Source: Nostoc sp. UHCC 0302 (GTDB taxonomy: Bacteria > Cyanobacteriota > Cyanobacteriia > Cyanobacteriales > Nostocaceae). From it: a stretch of 64,000 nucleotides of DNA. A program made the position numbers and the translations under genes. The notes under the pieces are model-generated. The model was given only the letters and a program-made list of their open reading frames with translations. It was not told where the DNA came from and did no database searches. The stretch covers positions 2,048,501-2,112,500 of the forward strand of contig NZ_CP151099.1 in assembly GCF_038096175.1 (NCBI RefSeq), given 5' to 3'. Shown piece after piece: positions 9,860 to 18,941 of this stretch. Each line of letters opens with the position of its first letter. Within the stretch, counting starts at the first letter, position 1.

Positions 9860-11005
9860 TTATATAATGTTTGCGATTTGCCGATAGCGATAGTAAGCTG
9901 CACATGATCCTTCTGATGACACCATCGGCGCACCAAGGGGATGTTCTGGAGTGCAATAGCTACCAAAGGCAGGGCATTGATGAGGTTTTTTGACTCCTTG
10001 TAAAATTAACCCACTGATACATTGAGCAGATTCTTCAGTTTTCTGATTAGCAAGAGGAAAACGTTTTTGTGCGTCGAATTCAATATATTTCTGGCGAAGC
10101 TTTAGCCCACTTTCTGGTATTTCGCCTATTCCCCGCCATTTGCGATCGCCCCTCGCAAATACTTCGTTGATCATTTGTTGAGCGGCTTGATTTCCATCAC
10201 GGCGGACTGAACGAGTGTACTGATTTTCAACTTGCGATCGCCCCTCTTGTAACTGTTTCACACATAAGTACACGCCTTGCAAAATATCTAATGGCTCAAA
10301 TCCCGTAACTACTATAGGGACGTGATATTTTTGCGAGATTGGTTCGTATTCGGTGTAACCCATCACAGTACAGACGTGTCCAGCTGCCAAAAATCCTTGC
10401 ACACAATTATCTGGTGAAGCCAGAATAGCCTCCATTGCTGGAGGTACTAGGACGTGTGACACTAGTAAGGAGAAATTTTTTATCCTTTGTTCATGTGCTT
10501 GGTAAATAGCCATTGCTGTAGCAGGTGCAGTGGTTTCAAAGCCGACTGCAAAGAATACAACTTGTTTGCTGGGATTGGCTTGAGCAATTTTCAGCACATC
10601 TAAGGGCGAGTAAACAATACGAACGTCTCCCCCATTCGCCTTAACTGTTAATAAATCTCTTTGTGATTGATCAGCTTTGTTTTCTGTTTGTCCTATTTCC
10701 TTGCTGCTCCTGCTTCCTGGCACTCGTAGCATATCGCCGAAGGAACAAAAAATCACTTCCGGAAGTGAAGCGATCGCGATTGCTTGATCAATTAACTCCA
10801 CAGGGGTAACGCAAACAGGACAACCAGGGCCGTGAATCAGGGTAATTTCTTGAGGTAAAAGCTCATCTATGCCAAATTTGACAATAGAATGAGTTTGTCC
10901 GCCGCAGATTTCCATAATCGCCCAAGGTTGGTTAGTAATTTGTGCGATCGCTTGTGCATAATGTTGCGCGATCGCAGCATCACGATATTCATCAACGAAT
11001 TTCAT
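9860..11005 (-). CDS. hypD: Hydrogenase maturation protein HypD, with an in-frame insert
   Basis: HypD is the Fe4S4 scaffold on which Fe(CN)2CO is built together with HypC. Visible motifs: [53 protein letters not shown], and the C-terminal cluster cysteines near [29 protein letters not shown]. Between RVPGS and DLLTVKA (residues about 97-114) lies a hydrophilic stretch rich in S, K, Q and E. Other HypD proteins I know have only about three residues there; it is likely a repeat-derived insertion in a surface loop. 18 bases downstream of the DHOD-like gene. Confidence 0.94.
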   Translation of the reverse strand: MKFVDEYRDAAIAQHYAQAIAQITNQPWAIMEICGGQTHSIVKFGIDELLPQEITLIHGPGCPVCVTPVELIDQAIAIASLPEVIFCSFGDMLRVPGSRSSKEIGQTENKADQSQRDLLTVKANGGDVRIVYSPLDVLKIAQANPSKQVVFFAVGFETTAPATAMAIYQAHEQRIKNFSLLVSHVLVPPAMEAILASPDNCVQGFLAAGHVCTVMGYTEYEPISQKYHVPIVVTGFEPLDILQGVYLCVKQLQEGRSQVENQYTRSVRRDGNQAAQQMINEVFARGDRKWRGIGEIPESGLKLRQKYIEFDAQKRFPLANQKTEESAQCISGLILQGVKKPHQCPAFGSYCTPEHPLGAPMVSSEGSCAAYYRYRQIANII

Positions 11006-11023
11006 AGTAATAAATTAAAACTT

Positions 11024-12058
11024 TTAACCGAAGTAATATGATGTGTCATGAGCAGCTTTCCATTCAGGTTTATAACTAGCCAGCGATCGCATATACTGGG
11101 CGCGTTCAAAAGCACTGGGATTTGGGCAATGCTTTTGACTCATACTTCCCTGCATTTGCTGTACTGATTCGTATTCGTATTTTTGCATCCATTCACGTAT
11201 TTCCTGCTCTATGACTCGAATGTGGTTAATACCATGTCGTAGCAGTACTGAGCAAAGCATCGTAATCTTGGAACCAACCATGAGCATTTTTAAAGCATCT
11301 TCGCCCCGATGAATACCGCTTGTTGCAGCTAAATCAGCATGAATGCGACCGTAGAGAATTGCAATCCATCGCAGAGGTAATCGCATGGACTGGGGTGTAC
11401 TTAACAATACATTAGGTTCAACATCCAGAAGATTGAGATTAATATCCGGCTGGTAAAAACGGTTAAATAGAACCAAAGCATCAGCACCCGCCTCATCCAA
11501 ACGTTTTGCTATATTTGCTGTATTTGTGAAATACGGGCTGAGTTTGACTGCTACGGGGATAGTTACTACTGCTTTGACTGCACAAAGAATATCAATATAA
11601 GTCTGCTCAATTTCACTACTTGTTAGTTCCATATCGGTAGGAACGTAGTAAATATTCAATTCTAGTGCATCTGCTCCTGCTTGCTGAATTTGTTTGGCAT
11701 AGTTTGTCCATCCACCGACAGATGAGCCATTGAGACTAGCAATAATCGGAATGCTCACCTTTTGCTTGGCTTTGTGGATATGCTCTAAATAAGTTTCTGG
11801 CCCCACCCGAAAGCTAGTTGAGTTAGGGAAGTAAGTTAAGGCTTCAGGAAAACTTTCAGTGCCTTGGGTGAGGTGATGGTGGAGTTCATAATATTCTAGG
11901 CGCAACTGTTCTTCAAACAGCGAATGCATAACTACTGCTGCTGCACCAGCATCTTCCATACGCTGGATGTTATCAATGTCCTCAGAGAGAGGTGATGCAG
12001 AGGGAACAAGAGGCGATCGCAATTTCATTCCCATATAAATTGTAGTTAAATCCATCAT
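11024..12058 (-). CDS. Dihydroorotate dehydrogenase-like flavoprotein (non-canonical PyrD family)
   Basis: 344-aa FMN-binding TIM-barrel of the DHOD/PreA superfamily. Typical features are LRSPLVPSASPLS at the start, ASLNGSSVGGW, ALELNIYY, VAVKLSPYF and TSGIHRGEDALKMLMVGS. It is annotated in cyanobacteria as DHOD-like; true pyrimidine function is doubtful because such genes sit beside nifJ and hydrogenase loci. It may reduce an unsaturated substrate using ferredoxin or another donor (inference). AGGAG lies six bases before the ATG. It is in the middle of an operon with the P-type ATPase 20 bases upstream and hypD 18 bases downstream. Confidence 0.82.
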   Translation of the reverse strand: MMDLTTIYMGMKLRSPLVPSASPLSEDIDNIQRMEDAGAAAVVMHSLFEEQLRLEYYELHHHLTQGTESFPEALTYFPNSTSFRVGPETYLEHIHKAKQKVSIPIIASLNGSSVGGWTNYAKQIQQAGADALELNIYYVPTDMELTSSEIEQTYIDILCAVKAVVTIPVAVKLSPYFTNTANIAKRLDEAGADALVLFNRFYQPDINLNLLDVEPNVLLSTPQSMRLPLRWIAILYGRIHADLAATSGIHRGEDALKMLMVGSKITMLCSVLLRHGINHIRVIEQEIREWMQKYEYESVQQMQGSMSQKHCPNPSAFERAQYMRSLASYKPEWKAAHDTSYYFG

Positions 12059-12078
12059 CTTTACTCCTGTTTTTAAGA

Positions 12079-14682
12079 TTATGTAGAAGCTTGTTTTTTT
12101 CTGTGCAAAATCTTCAGTAACTCAAACCAAAAAATACTGAAAACTCCTGCGGTTAAACAAATTGCCAAATCAATTGGATGTAGGATAGAAAAGCTAAACA
12201 GATGCCGTAAAAAAGGCAAGTAAAGTACAAAAGCTAGAAAAACTAACGCCCCTCCTAACACCCACCACAAAGCTATATTTTGCAAATTTACTGGGGAGTT
12301 ACTGCGCGTAGCTTGCTTCCCCGTAAGGGTACGAGAGCGCAACATCTCCCAAATGGTTTGTGACCAAGAGCGATTGGTCAAAATCAAGCTGAGGTTAGCA
12401 ATGATCAGAGTAGTAAAAGTCAAGGCGCGGGCATCTAGTTCTCCCTGACCTCGATATAGAGCAGTAACAAATACTATTAGTAAAACTAGTAATATTCCTA
12501 CACCTTGCAGCAATGCTAAACCCAAAGTTTGCTTGCTAAATAGCGGTTCTTTAGGATTTCGGGGGGGACGACGCATCACATTGGCTTCAGGTGGCTCTGC
12601 TTCAAAAACTACTGAGCAGGCTGGGTCAATAATTAAGTGTAAAAAGGCAATGTGAATTGGTAATAATACTAGTGGCCATTTAAACAACACCGGAATTAAA
12701 GACATACCAGCAATGGGGACATGAACTGCTAAGGTATAAGCCATCGCTTTTGTGAGGTTGTCAAAGATGCGGCGACCGAGTTTAATAGCTGCAACGATGG
12801 ATGAAAAATCATCGTCAAGTAATACTAAGTCTGCGGCTTCACGGGCTACATCTGTGCCTCGCCCTCCCATTGCTATGCCAATGTGGGCTGATTTTAATGC
12901 CGGGGCATCATTCACACCATCGCCTGTCATAGCGACAATTTCGCCATTATTTTTTAAAGCATTGACCAAACGTAGTTTTTGTTCAGGTACAACTCTGGCA
13001 AAAATATTGACTGTCTTGATTCTCCGGGATAATTCAGCATCATCCATCTGATCTAGTCCTGATCCAGTAATGACTTCATTTGTAGACATCAGACCAATTT
13101 GACGAGCAATATTTTGGGCAGTACTGGGATAGTCACCTGTAATCATGACTACTTGAATGCCAGCGGTGTAACATTCCTGGATAGCGCTTTTCACAGTTGG
13201 ACGAACGGGATCGGCTAAACCTACCAATCCAATAAACTGGAAATTGAAATCATGTTGCTCTACTGGGAGGTCTGTGTACTGGAAGTATGCTTTAGCTACA
13301 CCCAAAATTCGCAAGCCAGCGCTAGCCATCTCATTAATTTGTTGAGATAGGTGCTGCATCTGTTCTGAAGTGAAATGACATAAATCTGCGATCGCTTCTG
13401 GTGCACCTTTGGCTGCAATGATGTAGTCTAAACCATCAGGTGACTGCCAAACATGGGACATAGCCAGCAATTGTGGCGATAGTGGATATTCACGAATTAA
13501 TTGCCAGTCGTCATGTAGATGTTCAGTATGTGCTAAATAATTATTACCAAGGTCTTTAAAAGCCTTCTCCATTGGGTCAAAGGGGTCTTTTTGACTAGCT
13601 AAAATACTAAATTCGACGATTTGATGGAAAGTTTCTGGTAGTTCCTCCCGTTCGTGTAAGCTGAGTTCGTAAAGCTCATTTTCTGCGAACAACTGGCTGA
13701 CTGACATCTGATTAAAAGTCAGCGTACCCGTCTTATCAACACAGAGTACCGTTGCTGAACCTAATGTTTCCACAGCAGGCATTTTGCGTGCTAAAACGTG
13801 TTTTTGCGAAATCCGCCACGCACCCAAAGCCAAAAAGATTGTCACCACAACGGGAAATTCATTAGGCAAAATCGCCATTGCTAATGCTAAACCAGCTAAA
13901 AACCCATTTAGCCAATTACCTCTGGTGATACCGTAAACTATGACAATGACAGCGCAAATGGCGATCGCTACAACAGCGAGTTTTTTCACCAACTCTCCGG
14001 TTTCCTTTTGTAATAAGGTTTCTTCCGGACTCACTGTTTGCAAAGCTTTACCAATCTTGCCAATTTCCGTATATATACCAGTGGTTTGAGCTTCGGCGAT
14101 ACCTTGACCTTGAACAATCAACGTCCCAGAGTAAACAAAAGGCAAGTCATCGCCACCAGGACGCGCCATTTCTCTTCTACTACCCGCAACCTTGCGTACT
14201 GGTATCGATTCACCTGTAAGTAGAGATTCATCAACTGTGAGGTAAGTAGATGATAAAAGTATGGCATCAGCAGGGACGCGATCGCCTTCAGCCAAAACTA
14301 GAATATCTCCCCGCACAACTTCACGACCGGCAATCCGTTTTTGTTTGCCATCACGAATTACCAAAGCACGCGGGCTGGATAAATCGCGCAGTGCTTCTAA
14401 AGCACTCTCTGTTTTATGCTCTTGATAGAGAGTGATACCCATAATAAAGAACACAAAGCCGAGTAGAATTAGTGCATCTTGCGCCTCACCCAAAAAGACA
14501 TAAATCGTACCACAAGCAACAAGTAGCAGAAAAATTGGCTCTTGCAAAACTTCAGAAGCCAACGCCAAAATACTACGTTGCTTACTGGAGGGCAATTCGT
14601 TATAACCTTCTCTCTTCAACCTATAAGCGGCTTCTTGTTCAGAAATTCCAGTAATAGTTTTGAGGTCAAGTTGATAACCCAT
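12079..14682 (-). CDS. P2-type cation-transporting ATPase
   Basis: 867-aa P-type ATPase. Order: cation ATPase N-terminal domain; M1-M2; actuator with LTGESIPV; M3-M4 with PNEFP in place of the usual PEGLP of Ca2+ pumps; phosphorylation motif DKTGTLT (Asp near 315); nucleotide domain; hinge MTGDGVNDAPALK; and six C-terminal helices. The ion is not certain: the M4 motif departs from SERCA-type pumps and resembles the PEEFP group of unassigned pumps. Residues about 781-795 (RSRTLTGKQATRSNSP) are an in-frame dispersed-repeat insertion in a cytoplasmic loop near the C-terminus. GAGGAAAC precedes the ATG. First gene of the run leading into hypD-hypE; it may also be reached by read-through from nifJ. 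Confidence 0.88.
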   Translation of the reverse strand: MGYQLDLKTITGISEQEAAYRLKREGYNELPSSKQRSILALASEVLQEPIFLLLVACGTIYVFLGEAQDALILLGFVFFIMGITLYQEHKTESALEALRDLSSPRALVIRDGKQKRIAGREVVRGDILVLAEGDRVPADAILLSSTYLTVDESLLTGESIPVRKVAGSRREMARPGGDDLPFVYSGTLIVQGQGIAEAQTTGIYTEIGKIGKALQTVSPEETLLQKETGELVKKLAVVAIAICAVIVIVYGITRGNWLNGFLAGLALAMAILPNEFPVVVTIFLALGAWRISQKHVLARKMPAVETLGSATVLCVDKTGTLTFNQMSVSQLFAENELYELSLHEREELPETFHQIVEFSILASQKDPFDPMEKAFKDLGNNYLAHTEHLHDDWQLIREYPLSPQLLAMSHVWQSPDGLDYIIAAKGAPEAIADLCHFTSEQMQHLSQQINEMASAGLRILGVAKAYFQYTDLPVEQHDFNFQFIGLVGLADPVRPTVKSAIQECYTAGIQVVMITGDYPSTAQNIARQIGLMSTNEVITGSGLDQMDDAELSRRIKTVNIFARVVPEQKLRLVNALKNNGEIVAMTGDGVNDAPALKSAHIGIAMGGRGTDVAREAADLVLLDDDFSSIVAAIKLGRRIFDNLTKAMAYTLAVHVPIAGMSLIPVLFKWPLVLLPIHIAFLHLIIDPACSVVFEAEPPEANVMRRPPRNPKEPLFSKQTLGLALLQGVGILLVLLIVFVTALYRGQGELDARALTFTTLIIANLSLILTNRSWSQTIWEMLRSRTLTGKQATRSNSPVNLQNIALWWVLGGALVFLAFVLYLPFLRHLFSFSILHPIDLAICLTAGVFSIFWFELLKILHRKKQAST
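12303..12340. repeat. Dispersed repeat inside the P-type ATPase gene
   Basis: GCGTAGCTTGCTTCCCCGT followed by AAGGGTACG is the common Nostoc intergenic repeat theme (imperfect palindrome around CTTCCCCGTAAGGG). Here it lies in frame within the ATPase coding sequence. Confidence 0.5.
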
Positions 14683-14879
14683 ATTTTGTTTCCTCGATTT
14701 GGGTGAGATATATCGTGAAATCCTCTATTTATCTTTCTTTTGCGCGGCAGTCGCTACAAGTTGGGGAACCCGCCCAAAGCGCTGCCTTGTCTTTGCGGTT
14801 CGTTCAAATATTCTTTTAGGTTGTGAATAAGTTTTACACAGAAACACAGAGAAGAAAGATTAGGAGAAATCTTGAGTAT
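14683..14879. repeat. nifJ-ATPase intergenic gap with repeat pieces
   Basis: 197 bases without a gene. It contains CGCTACAAGTTGGGGAACCCG and related pieces of the dispersed repeat seen at 28402-28476 and 43424-43542. No strong terminator after nifJ, so transcription into the ATPase-DHOD-hypD-hypE run is possible. Confidence 0.4.
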
Positions 14880-17800
14880 TCAATAACTTCTTGCAGCCAA
14901 ATATTGATACATTTGCCAGCGGGTTTTTACATCTGCTTGAGCTTCTTTAAGTAGCTGCTGTGCCGCTTCTTCGTTACTCTTAGTCAACATTTTGAAGCGG
15001 TTTTCTAGATACATATATTGCTCTAGCGGTAACTTTGGTGTGCGTGAATCAAGTTGTAGTGGGTTTTCTCCTTGCTTAATGCGATCTGGATTAAATCGAT
15101 ACAGTAACCATTGACCTGAATCAACAGCAGCTTTTTGATTCTGCATTGCTGTACTCATGTTGATACCGTGGGCAATACAATGGCTGTAGGCAATAATTAG
15201 CGATGGTCCTTGATAAGCCTCGGCTTCTAAGAATGCCTTGAGGGTGTGTTCATCTCTTGCGCCCATTGCGACGCTGGCAATATAGACATTGCCATAAGTC
15301 ATCGCCATTAAACCCAAATCTTTTTTAGGTGCAGCTTTACCCCCAGCCGCAAATTTGGCTACAGCTGCTTTGGGTGTGGCTTTGGACATTTGTCCACCTG
15401 TATTGGAATAAACTTCAGTATCAAGAATGAGAATATTAACATTGTGTCCACTGGCTAAAACGTGATCTAGTCCTCCAAAGCCGATATCGTAACCCCAGCC
15501 ATCACCACCAATAATCCAGACACTCTTTTTCACTAAGTAATCAGCAATACTCAGGAGTTGCTTGGCTTTGTTTGTCAGTGGTGATTGACTAGTGATAATT
15601 GCTTCTAACTGTTGCTTCAAGATAGCAATTCGTTCGCGTTGTTCCCAAATATCAGCCTCGTCTTTTTGTTCGGCATTGAGGATACTATTTGCCAGTTCCT
15701 CACCCACATTTGTTGCCAGTTGTTTGAGTAATTCAGCGGCAAATTCTGCCTGTTTATCAATTGAGATACGAAAACCAAGTCCAAATTCGGCGTTATCTTC
15801 AAATAACGAATTTGACCAAGCTGGCCCACGTCCTGCGGCGTTGTGCGTCCAAGGGGTAGTAGGTAAATTACCGCCATAGATAGAAGAACAACCAGTGGCG
15901 TTGGCAACAATCATGCGATCGCCAAACAGCTGTGTTGCTAACTTAATATAAGGTGTTTCGCCACAACCAGCGCAAGCTCCAGAAAATTCAAACAATGGTT
16001 CTTGCATTTGCTGTTGGTTAATATGAGTCAGTTTTAGATGACTTCTATCTGGATTGGGAATATCCAAAAAGAAATCCCAATTTTCCCGTTCTTGTTCGCG
16101 TAATGGTCTTTGCAGTTCCATGTTAATGGCTTTGCGTCGTAGTTCTGATTTATTCTTCGCCGGACAAACATCTACGCAAATACCGCAACCAGTACAATCT
16201 TCTGCTGCAACTTGGATAGTGTATTTCAAACCTTTCCAATCGTGGTCTTTAGCATTGGTACTCTTAAACATTGATGGTGCATTTTCTAACTGCTGCGGTT
16301 CGTAAACCTTACTACGGATAACGCTGTGAGGACACACCATCACGCATTTACCACACTGAATGCAGACATCTGTATCCCAAACGGGTATTTCTTGGGCAAT
16401 GTTACGCTTTTCCCATTTCGCTGTACCAGTGGGATAAGTACCGTCTGCTGGTAAAGCACTAACTGGTAGTTCATCCCCTTCACGGGCAATCATTTTACCT
16501 AAGACATCACGGACAAAAGCAGGTGCAGTGTTAGGGATTGGGGATTCGGAAAACTCTTCCCCAGTCCCTAGTCCCCATTGCCCCTTATCCCCAGAGGGGG
16601 CCCCGAGTTCCCTAGTCCCCACTTCATGTAGATTCTCTAATGTGGTATCTACTGCTTTGAGGTTCATCTGCACAATTTCGTCACCTTTCTTGCCGTAAGT
16701 CTTGCGGATGGACTTTTTGATTTCTGCGATGGCTTCTTCTCGTGGCAGTACACCCGATAAGGCAAAGAAACAAACCTGCATTACCGTGTTAATTCTTCCA
16801 GCCATGCCTGCTTGACGGGCAACTTTATAGGCATTAATTACATAAAATTTCAGACGCTTTTGAATAATTTGCTCTTGTACTGATGGCGGCAGATGATGCC
16901 AAACTTCATCCTTTTCATAAGGAGAATTCACTAAGAATGTTCCGCCTGGTATAATGTCTTTTAGGATAGGAAATTTTTCAATAAATTCCCATTGATGGCA
17001 AGCAACAAAGTTAGCTTTACTGATTAAATAGGTCGAGCGAATTAATTGTGAACCAAAGCGTAGGTGCGAAACTGTGACAGAACCTGATTTCTTAGAATCG
17101 TAAACAAAATAACCTTGAGCATAATTGTTTGTTTCTTCTCCAATAATTTTGATTGAGTTTTTATTAGCGCCTACTGTACCATCTGCACCCAAACCATAAA
17201 AAATTGCTCTAACTATTTTGTCTGGTTCAACGCTAAATTCGGGGTCATAATTCAAGCTGGTGTGAGTAACATCATCGTTAATACCGATGGTAAAATGATT
17301 TTTTGGTTCAGCCGCAGCAAGGTTATCGAAGACGGCTTTAATCATCGCTGGTGTGAATTCTTTAGAAGATAAACCGTAACGACCACCAACTACTTGAGGA
17401 GGGGAAGAGAGAGACACGGGGAGAGTGGGGGAAATGCTTTGCCGTGCTTTCGATGCTTCATAAATTGCATTTACCACATCTAAATAAAGAGGTTCACCAG
17501 ATGCACCAGGTTCTTTGGTGCGGTCTAAAACTGCTATAGAACGGGTAGTTGCTGGCAATGCGGCGACAAAGCGTTTGGCATCAAATGGGCGATATAGCCT
17601 TACTTTCAAAACGCCTACTTTCTCGCCACGGGCGTTGAGGTAATCTATTATTTCATGTCCAGTCTCACAACCGGAACCCATCAGCACAATAACTCTTTCG
17701 GCTGCTGGGTCGCCGTGGTATTCAAATAGTTGGTACTGTCGCCCAGTCATCGCGGCAAATTCATCCATGACTTTCTGGGTAATGTCTGCACAAGCGAAAT

Positions 17801-18509
17801 AGTAAGAATTTACAGTTTCCCTGGCTTGGAAGTAAACATCAGGGTTTTGTGTTGTACCGCGCAAAACTGGTTTTTCGGGGGTGAGGGCGCGTGAACGATG
17901 GGCGAATACTAATTCATCGGGAATGAATTCTCGCAAGTCATCTTCTGTTAAAGTTTCTATTTTGTTAATTTCGTGGGAGGTACGAAAGCCATCAAAAAAG
18001 TGTAGGAACGGTATTCGTGATTCTAAAGTTACTCGTGTTGCTATTAAAGCAAAGTCTTGTGCTTCTTGGACTGATGCGGCACAAAGCATAGCAAAACCAG
18101 TGCCACGCGCTGCCATGACATCGCTGTGGTCGCCAAAAATGGAGAGGGCTTGTGCAGCTAGCGATCGCGCGGCAATATGAAATACTGTAGGTGTTAATTC
18201 CCCAGCAATTTTGTACATATTTGGGATCATCAACAATAATCCCTGCGATGCTGTAAATGTGGTTGTTAGTGAACCAGTTTGCAAAGCACCATGTACAACA
18301 CCAGCCACACCTCCTTCACTCTGCATCTCTACTACCGAGGGAACAGTACCCCAAATGTTGCGTTTTCTTTGATTAGCCCAAGCATCTGACCACTCAGCCA
18401 TTGGTGAAGAAGGAGTAATGGGATAAATAGCAATGACTTCATTGAGTCGATAGACGACTTGGGCAACAGCCTCATTGCCATCTATGGTTGCAAATGTTCT
18501 GTTCTTCAT
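14880..18509 (-). CDS. nifJ: Pyruvate:ferredoxin (flavodoxin) oxidoreductase NifJ/PFOR
   Basis: Homodimeric PFOR of 1209 aa, oxidising pyruvate with CoA to acetyl-CoA, CO2 and reduced ferredoxin/flavodoxin. Order: domain I (YPITPSSPMAEWSD), domain II, CoA-binding domain, two-cluster ferredoxin domain (CIQCGKCVMVCPH and CTGCGICVDVCPA), and the TPP domain with CAGCGETPYIK, GDGWGYDIGFGG and EVYSNTGGQ. Two low-complexity stretches lie in frame: residues about 352-370 (ISPTLPVSLSSPPQ) and about 630-660 (GAPSGDKGQWGLGTGEE). Both are encoded by G-rich heptamer repeats and sit in domain linkers. AGGTG precedes the ATG. Its promoter is of the shared CYTCA class, which fits dark or low-oxygen induction supplying electrons to Hox hydrogenase or nitrogenase. 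Confidence 0.96.
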   Translation of the reverse strand: MKNRTFATIDGNEAVAQVVYRLNEVIAIYPITPSSPMAEWSDAWANQRKRNIWGTVPSVVEMQSEGGVAGVVHGALQTGSLTTTFTASQGLLLMIPNMYKIAGELTPTVFHIAARSLAAQALSIFGDHSDVMAARGTGFAMLCAASVQEAQDFALIATRVTLESRIPFLHFFDGFRTSHEINKIETLTEDDLREFIPDELVFAHRSRALTPEKPVLRGTTQNPDVYFQARETVNSYYFACADITQKVMDEFAAMTGRQYQLFEYHGDPAAERVIVLMGSGCETGHEIIDYLNARGEKVGVLKVRLYRPFDAKRFVAALPATTRSIAVLDRTKEPGASGEPLYLDVVNAIYEASKARQSISPTLPVSLSSPPQVVGGRYGLSSKEFTPAMIKAVFDNLAAAEPKNHFTIGINDDVTHTSLNYDPEFSVEPDKIVRAIFYGLGADGTVGANKNSIKIIGEETNNYAQGYFVYDSKKSGSVTVSHLRFGSQLIRSTYLISKANFVACHQWEFIEKFPILKDIIPGGTFLVNSPYEKDEVWHHLPPSVQEQIIQKRLKFYVINAYKVARQAGMAGRINTVMQVCFFALSGVLPREEAIAEIKKSIRKTYGKKGDEIVQMNLKAVDTTLENLHEVGTRELGAPSGDKGQWGLGTGEEFSESPIPNTAPAFVRDVLGKMIAREGDELPVSALPADGTYPTGTAKWEKRNIAQEIPVWDTDVCIQCGKCVMVCPHSVIRSKVYEPQQLENAPSMFKSTNAKDHDWKGLKYTIQVAAEDCTGCGICVDVCPAKNKSELRRKAINMELQRPLREQERENWDFFLDIPNPDRSHLKLTHINQQQMQEPLFEFSGACAGCGETPYIKLATQLFGDRMIVANATGCSSIYGGNLPTTPWTHNAAGRGPAWSNSLFEDNAEFGLGFRISIDKQAEFAAELLKQLATNVGEELANSILNAEQKDEADIWEQRERIAILKQQLEAIITSQSPLTNKAKQLLSIADYLVKKSVWIIGGDGWGYDIGFGGLDHVLASGHNVNILILDTEVYSNTGGQMSKATPKAAVAKFAAGGKAAPKKDLGLMAMTYGNVYIASVAMGARDEHTLKAFLEAEAYQGPSLIIAYSHCIAHGINMSTAMQNQKAAVDSGQWLLYRFNPDRIKQGENPLQLDSRTPKLPLEQYMYLENRFKMLTKSNEEAAQQLLKEAQADVKTRWQMYQYLAARSY
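16531..16622. repeat. Heptanucleotide repeat tract inside nifJ (insert A)
   Basis: A run of TAGGGATTGGGGATT / AGTCCCTAGTCCCCA units, the degenerate G-rich heptamer repeat abundant between Nostoc genes. It is read in frame and encodes a roughly 30-residue hydrophilic linker before the ferredoxin domain. Confidence 0.65.
17400..17455. repeat. G-rich low-complexity tract inside nifJ (insert B)
   Basis: GGGGAAGAGAGAGACACGGG followed by GAGAGTGGGGGAAATGC, read in frame as a Ser/Pro/Leu-rich linker directly before the conserved VVGGRYGLSSKEF. Confidence 0.5.
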
Positions 18510-18568
18510 CTTCTTGCACCTGTGTAAGTCTCTAAGGGCTAGTAATGACTAAGCTGAATCTACTTTTG

Positions 18569-18601
18569 ACATTAGGATAAGAAGTTGAGAAACTTGTGAA
18601 G
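18569..18601 (-). promoter_or_regulatory. CYTCA-class promoter of nifJ
   Basis: Reading toward nifJ: box CTTCACAAGTTTCTCA (18586-18601), 11 bases, then -10 TAATGT (18569-18574), about 60 bases before the ATG. Same architecture as ten other sites in the window. Confidence 0.8.
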
Positions 18602-18707
18602 AAGTAAAAGGGATTGGGGACTGGTTGAGCGCTTTGTTATTAAAACGTTTATTGTGCAACCATCTTTGAAAAAATGATTCCTTGCGTCAAGCTAGTGGAG
18701 GATAAGT

Positions 18708-18935
18708 TTAAGTTTGCAGATTTTGTAAGTAATTCAGTGTCTCTTGTACTTCTTTGGTATCAAGGATACTAAGAGCGAAGCCGATATGGACAATTACGTA
18801 ATCATCAATTTTTGCTTCGGGAAGGTAAGCAAGAGATACTTCTTTTACTACTCCACCAAAGCTAACTTTTCCTGTTCGCATTAGTGCTTCTGCTTCATTG
18901 ATACTGACAATTTTTCCTGGGACTGCTAAACACAT
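18708..18935 (-). CDS. hypC: Hydrogenase maturation chaperone HypC
   Basis: 75-aa HypC/HupF/HybG family chaperone starting MCLAVPGK. The N-terminal Cys2 binds the Fe(CN)2CO moiety and HypD. The rest (VSFGGVVKEVSLAYLPEA, DYVIVHIGFALSILD) is standard. It carries the ligand set to the large hydrogenase subunit, here presumably HoxH. CAGGAG precedes the ATG; 6 bases downstream of hypF and last in the hoxW-acs-hypF-hypC operon. Confidence 0.96.
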   Translation of the reverse strand: MCLAVPGKIVSINEAEALMRTGKVSFGGVVKEVSLAYLPEAKIDDYVIVHIGFALSILDTKEVQETLNYLQNLQT

Positions 18936-18941
18936 TGGTTT

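Noticed and set aside
14038-14654. Small plus-strand ORFs opposite the P-type ATPase
   Set aside because: Shadows of the ATPase coding sequence with no protein-like composition or ribosome-binding site.
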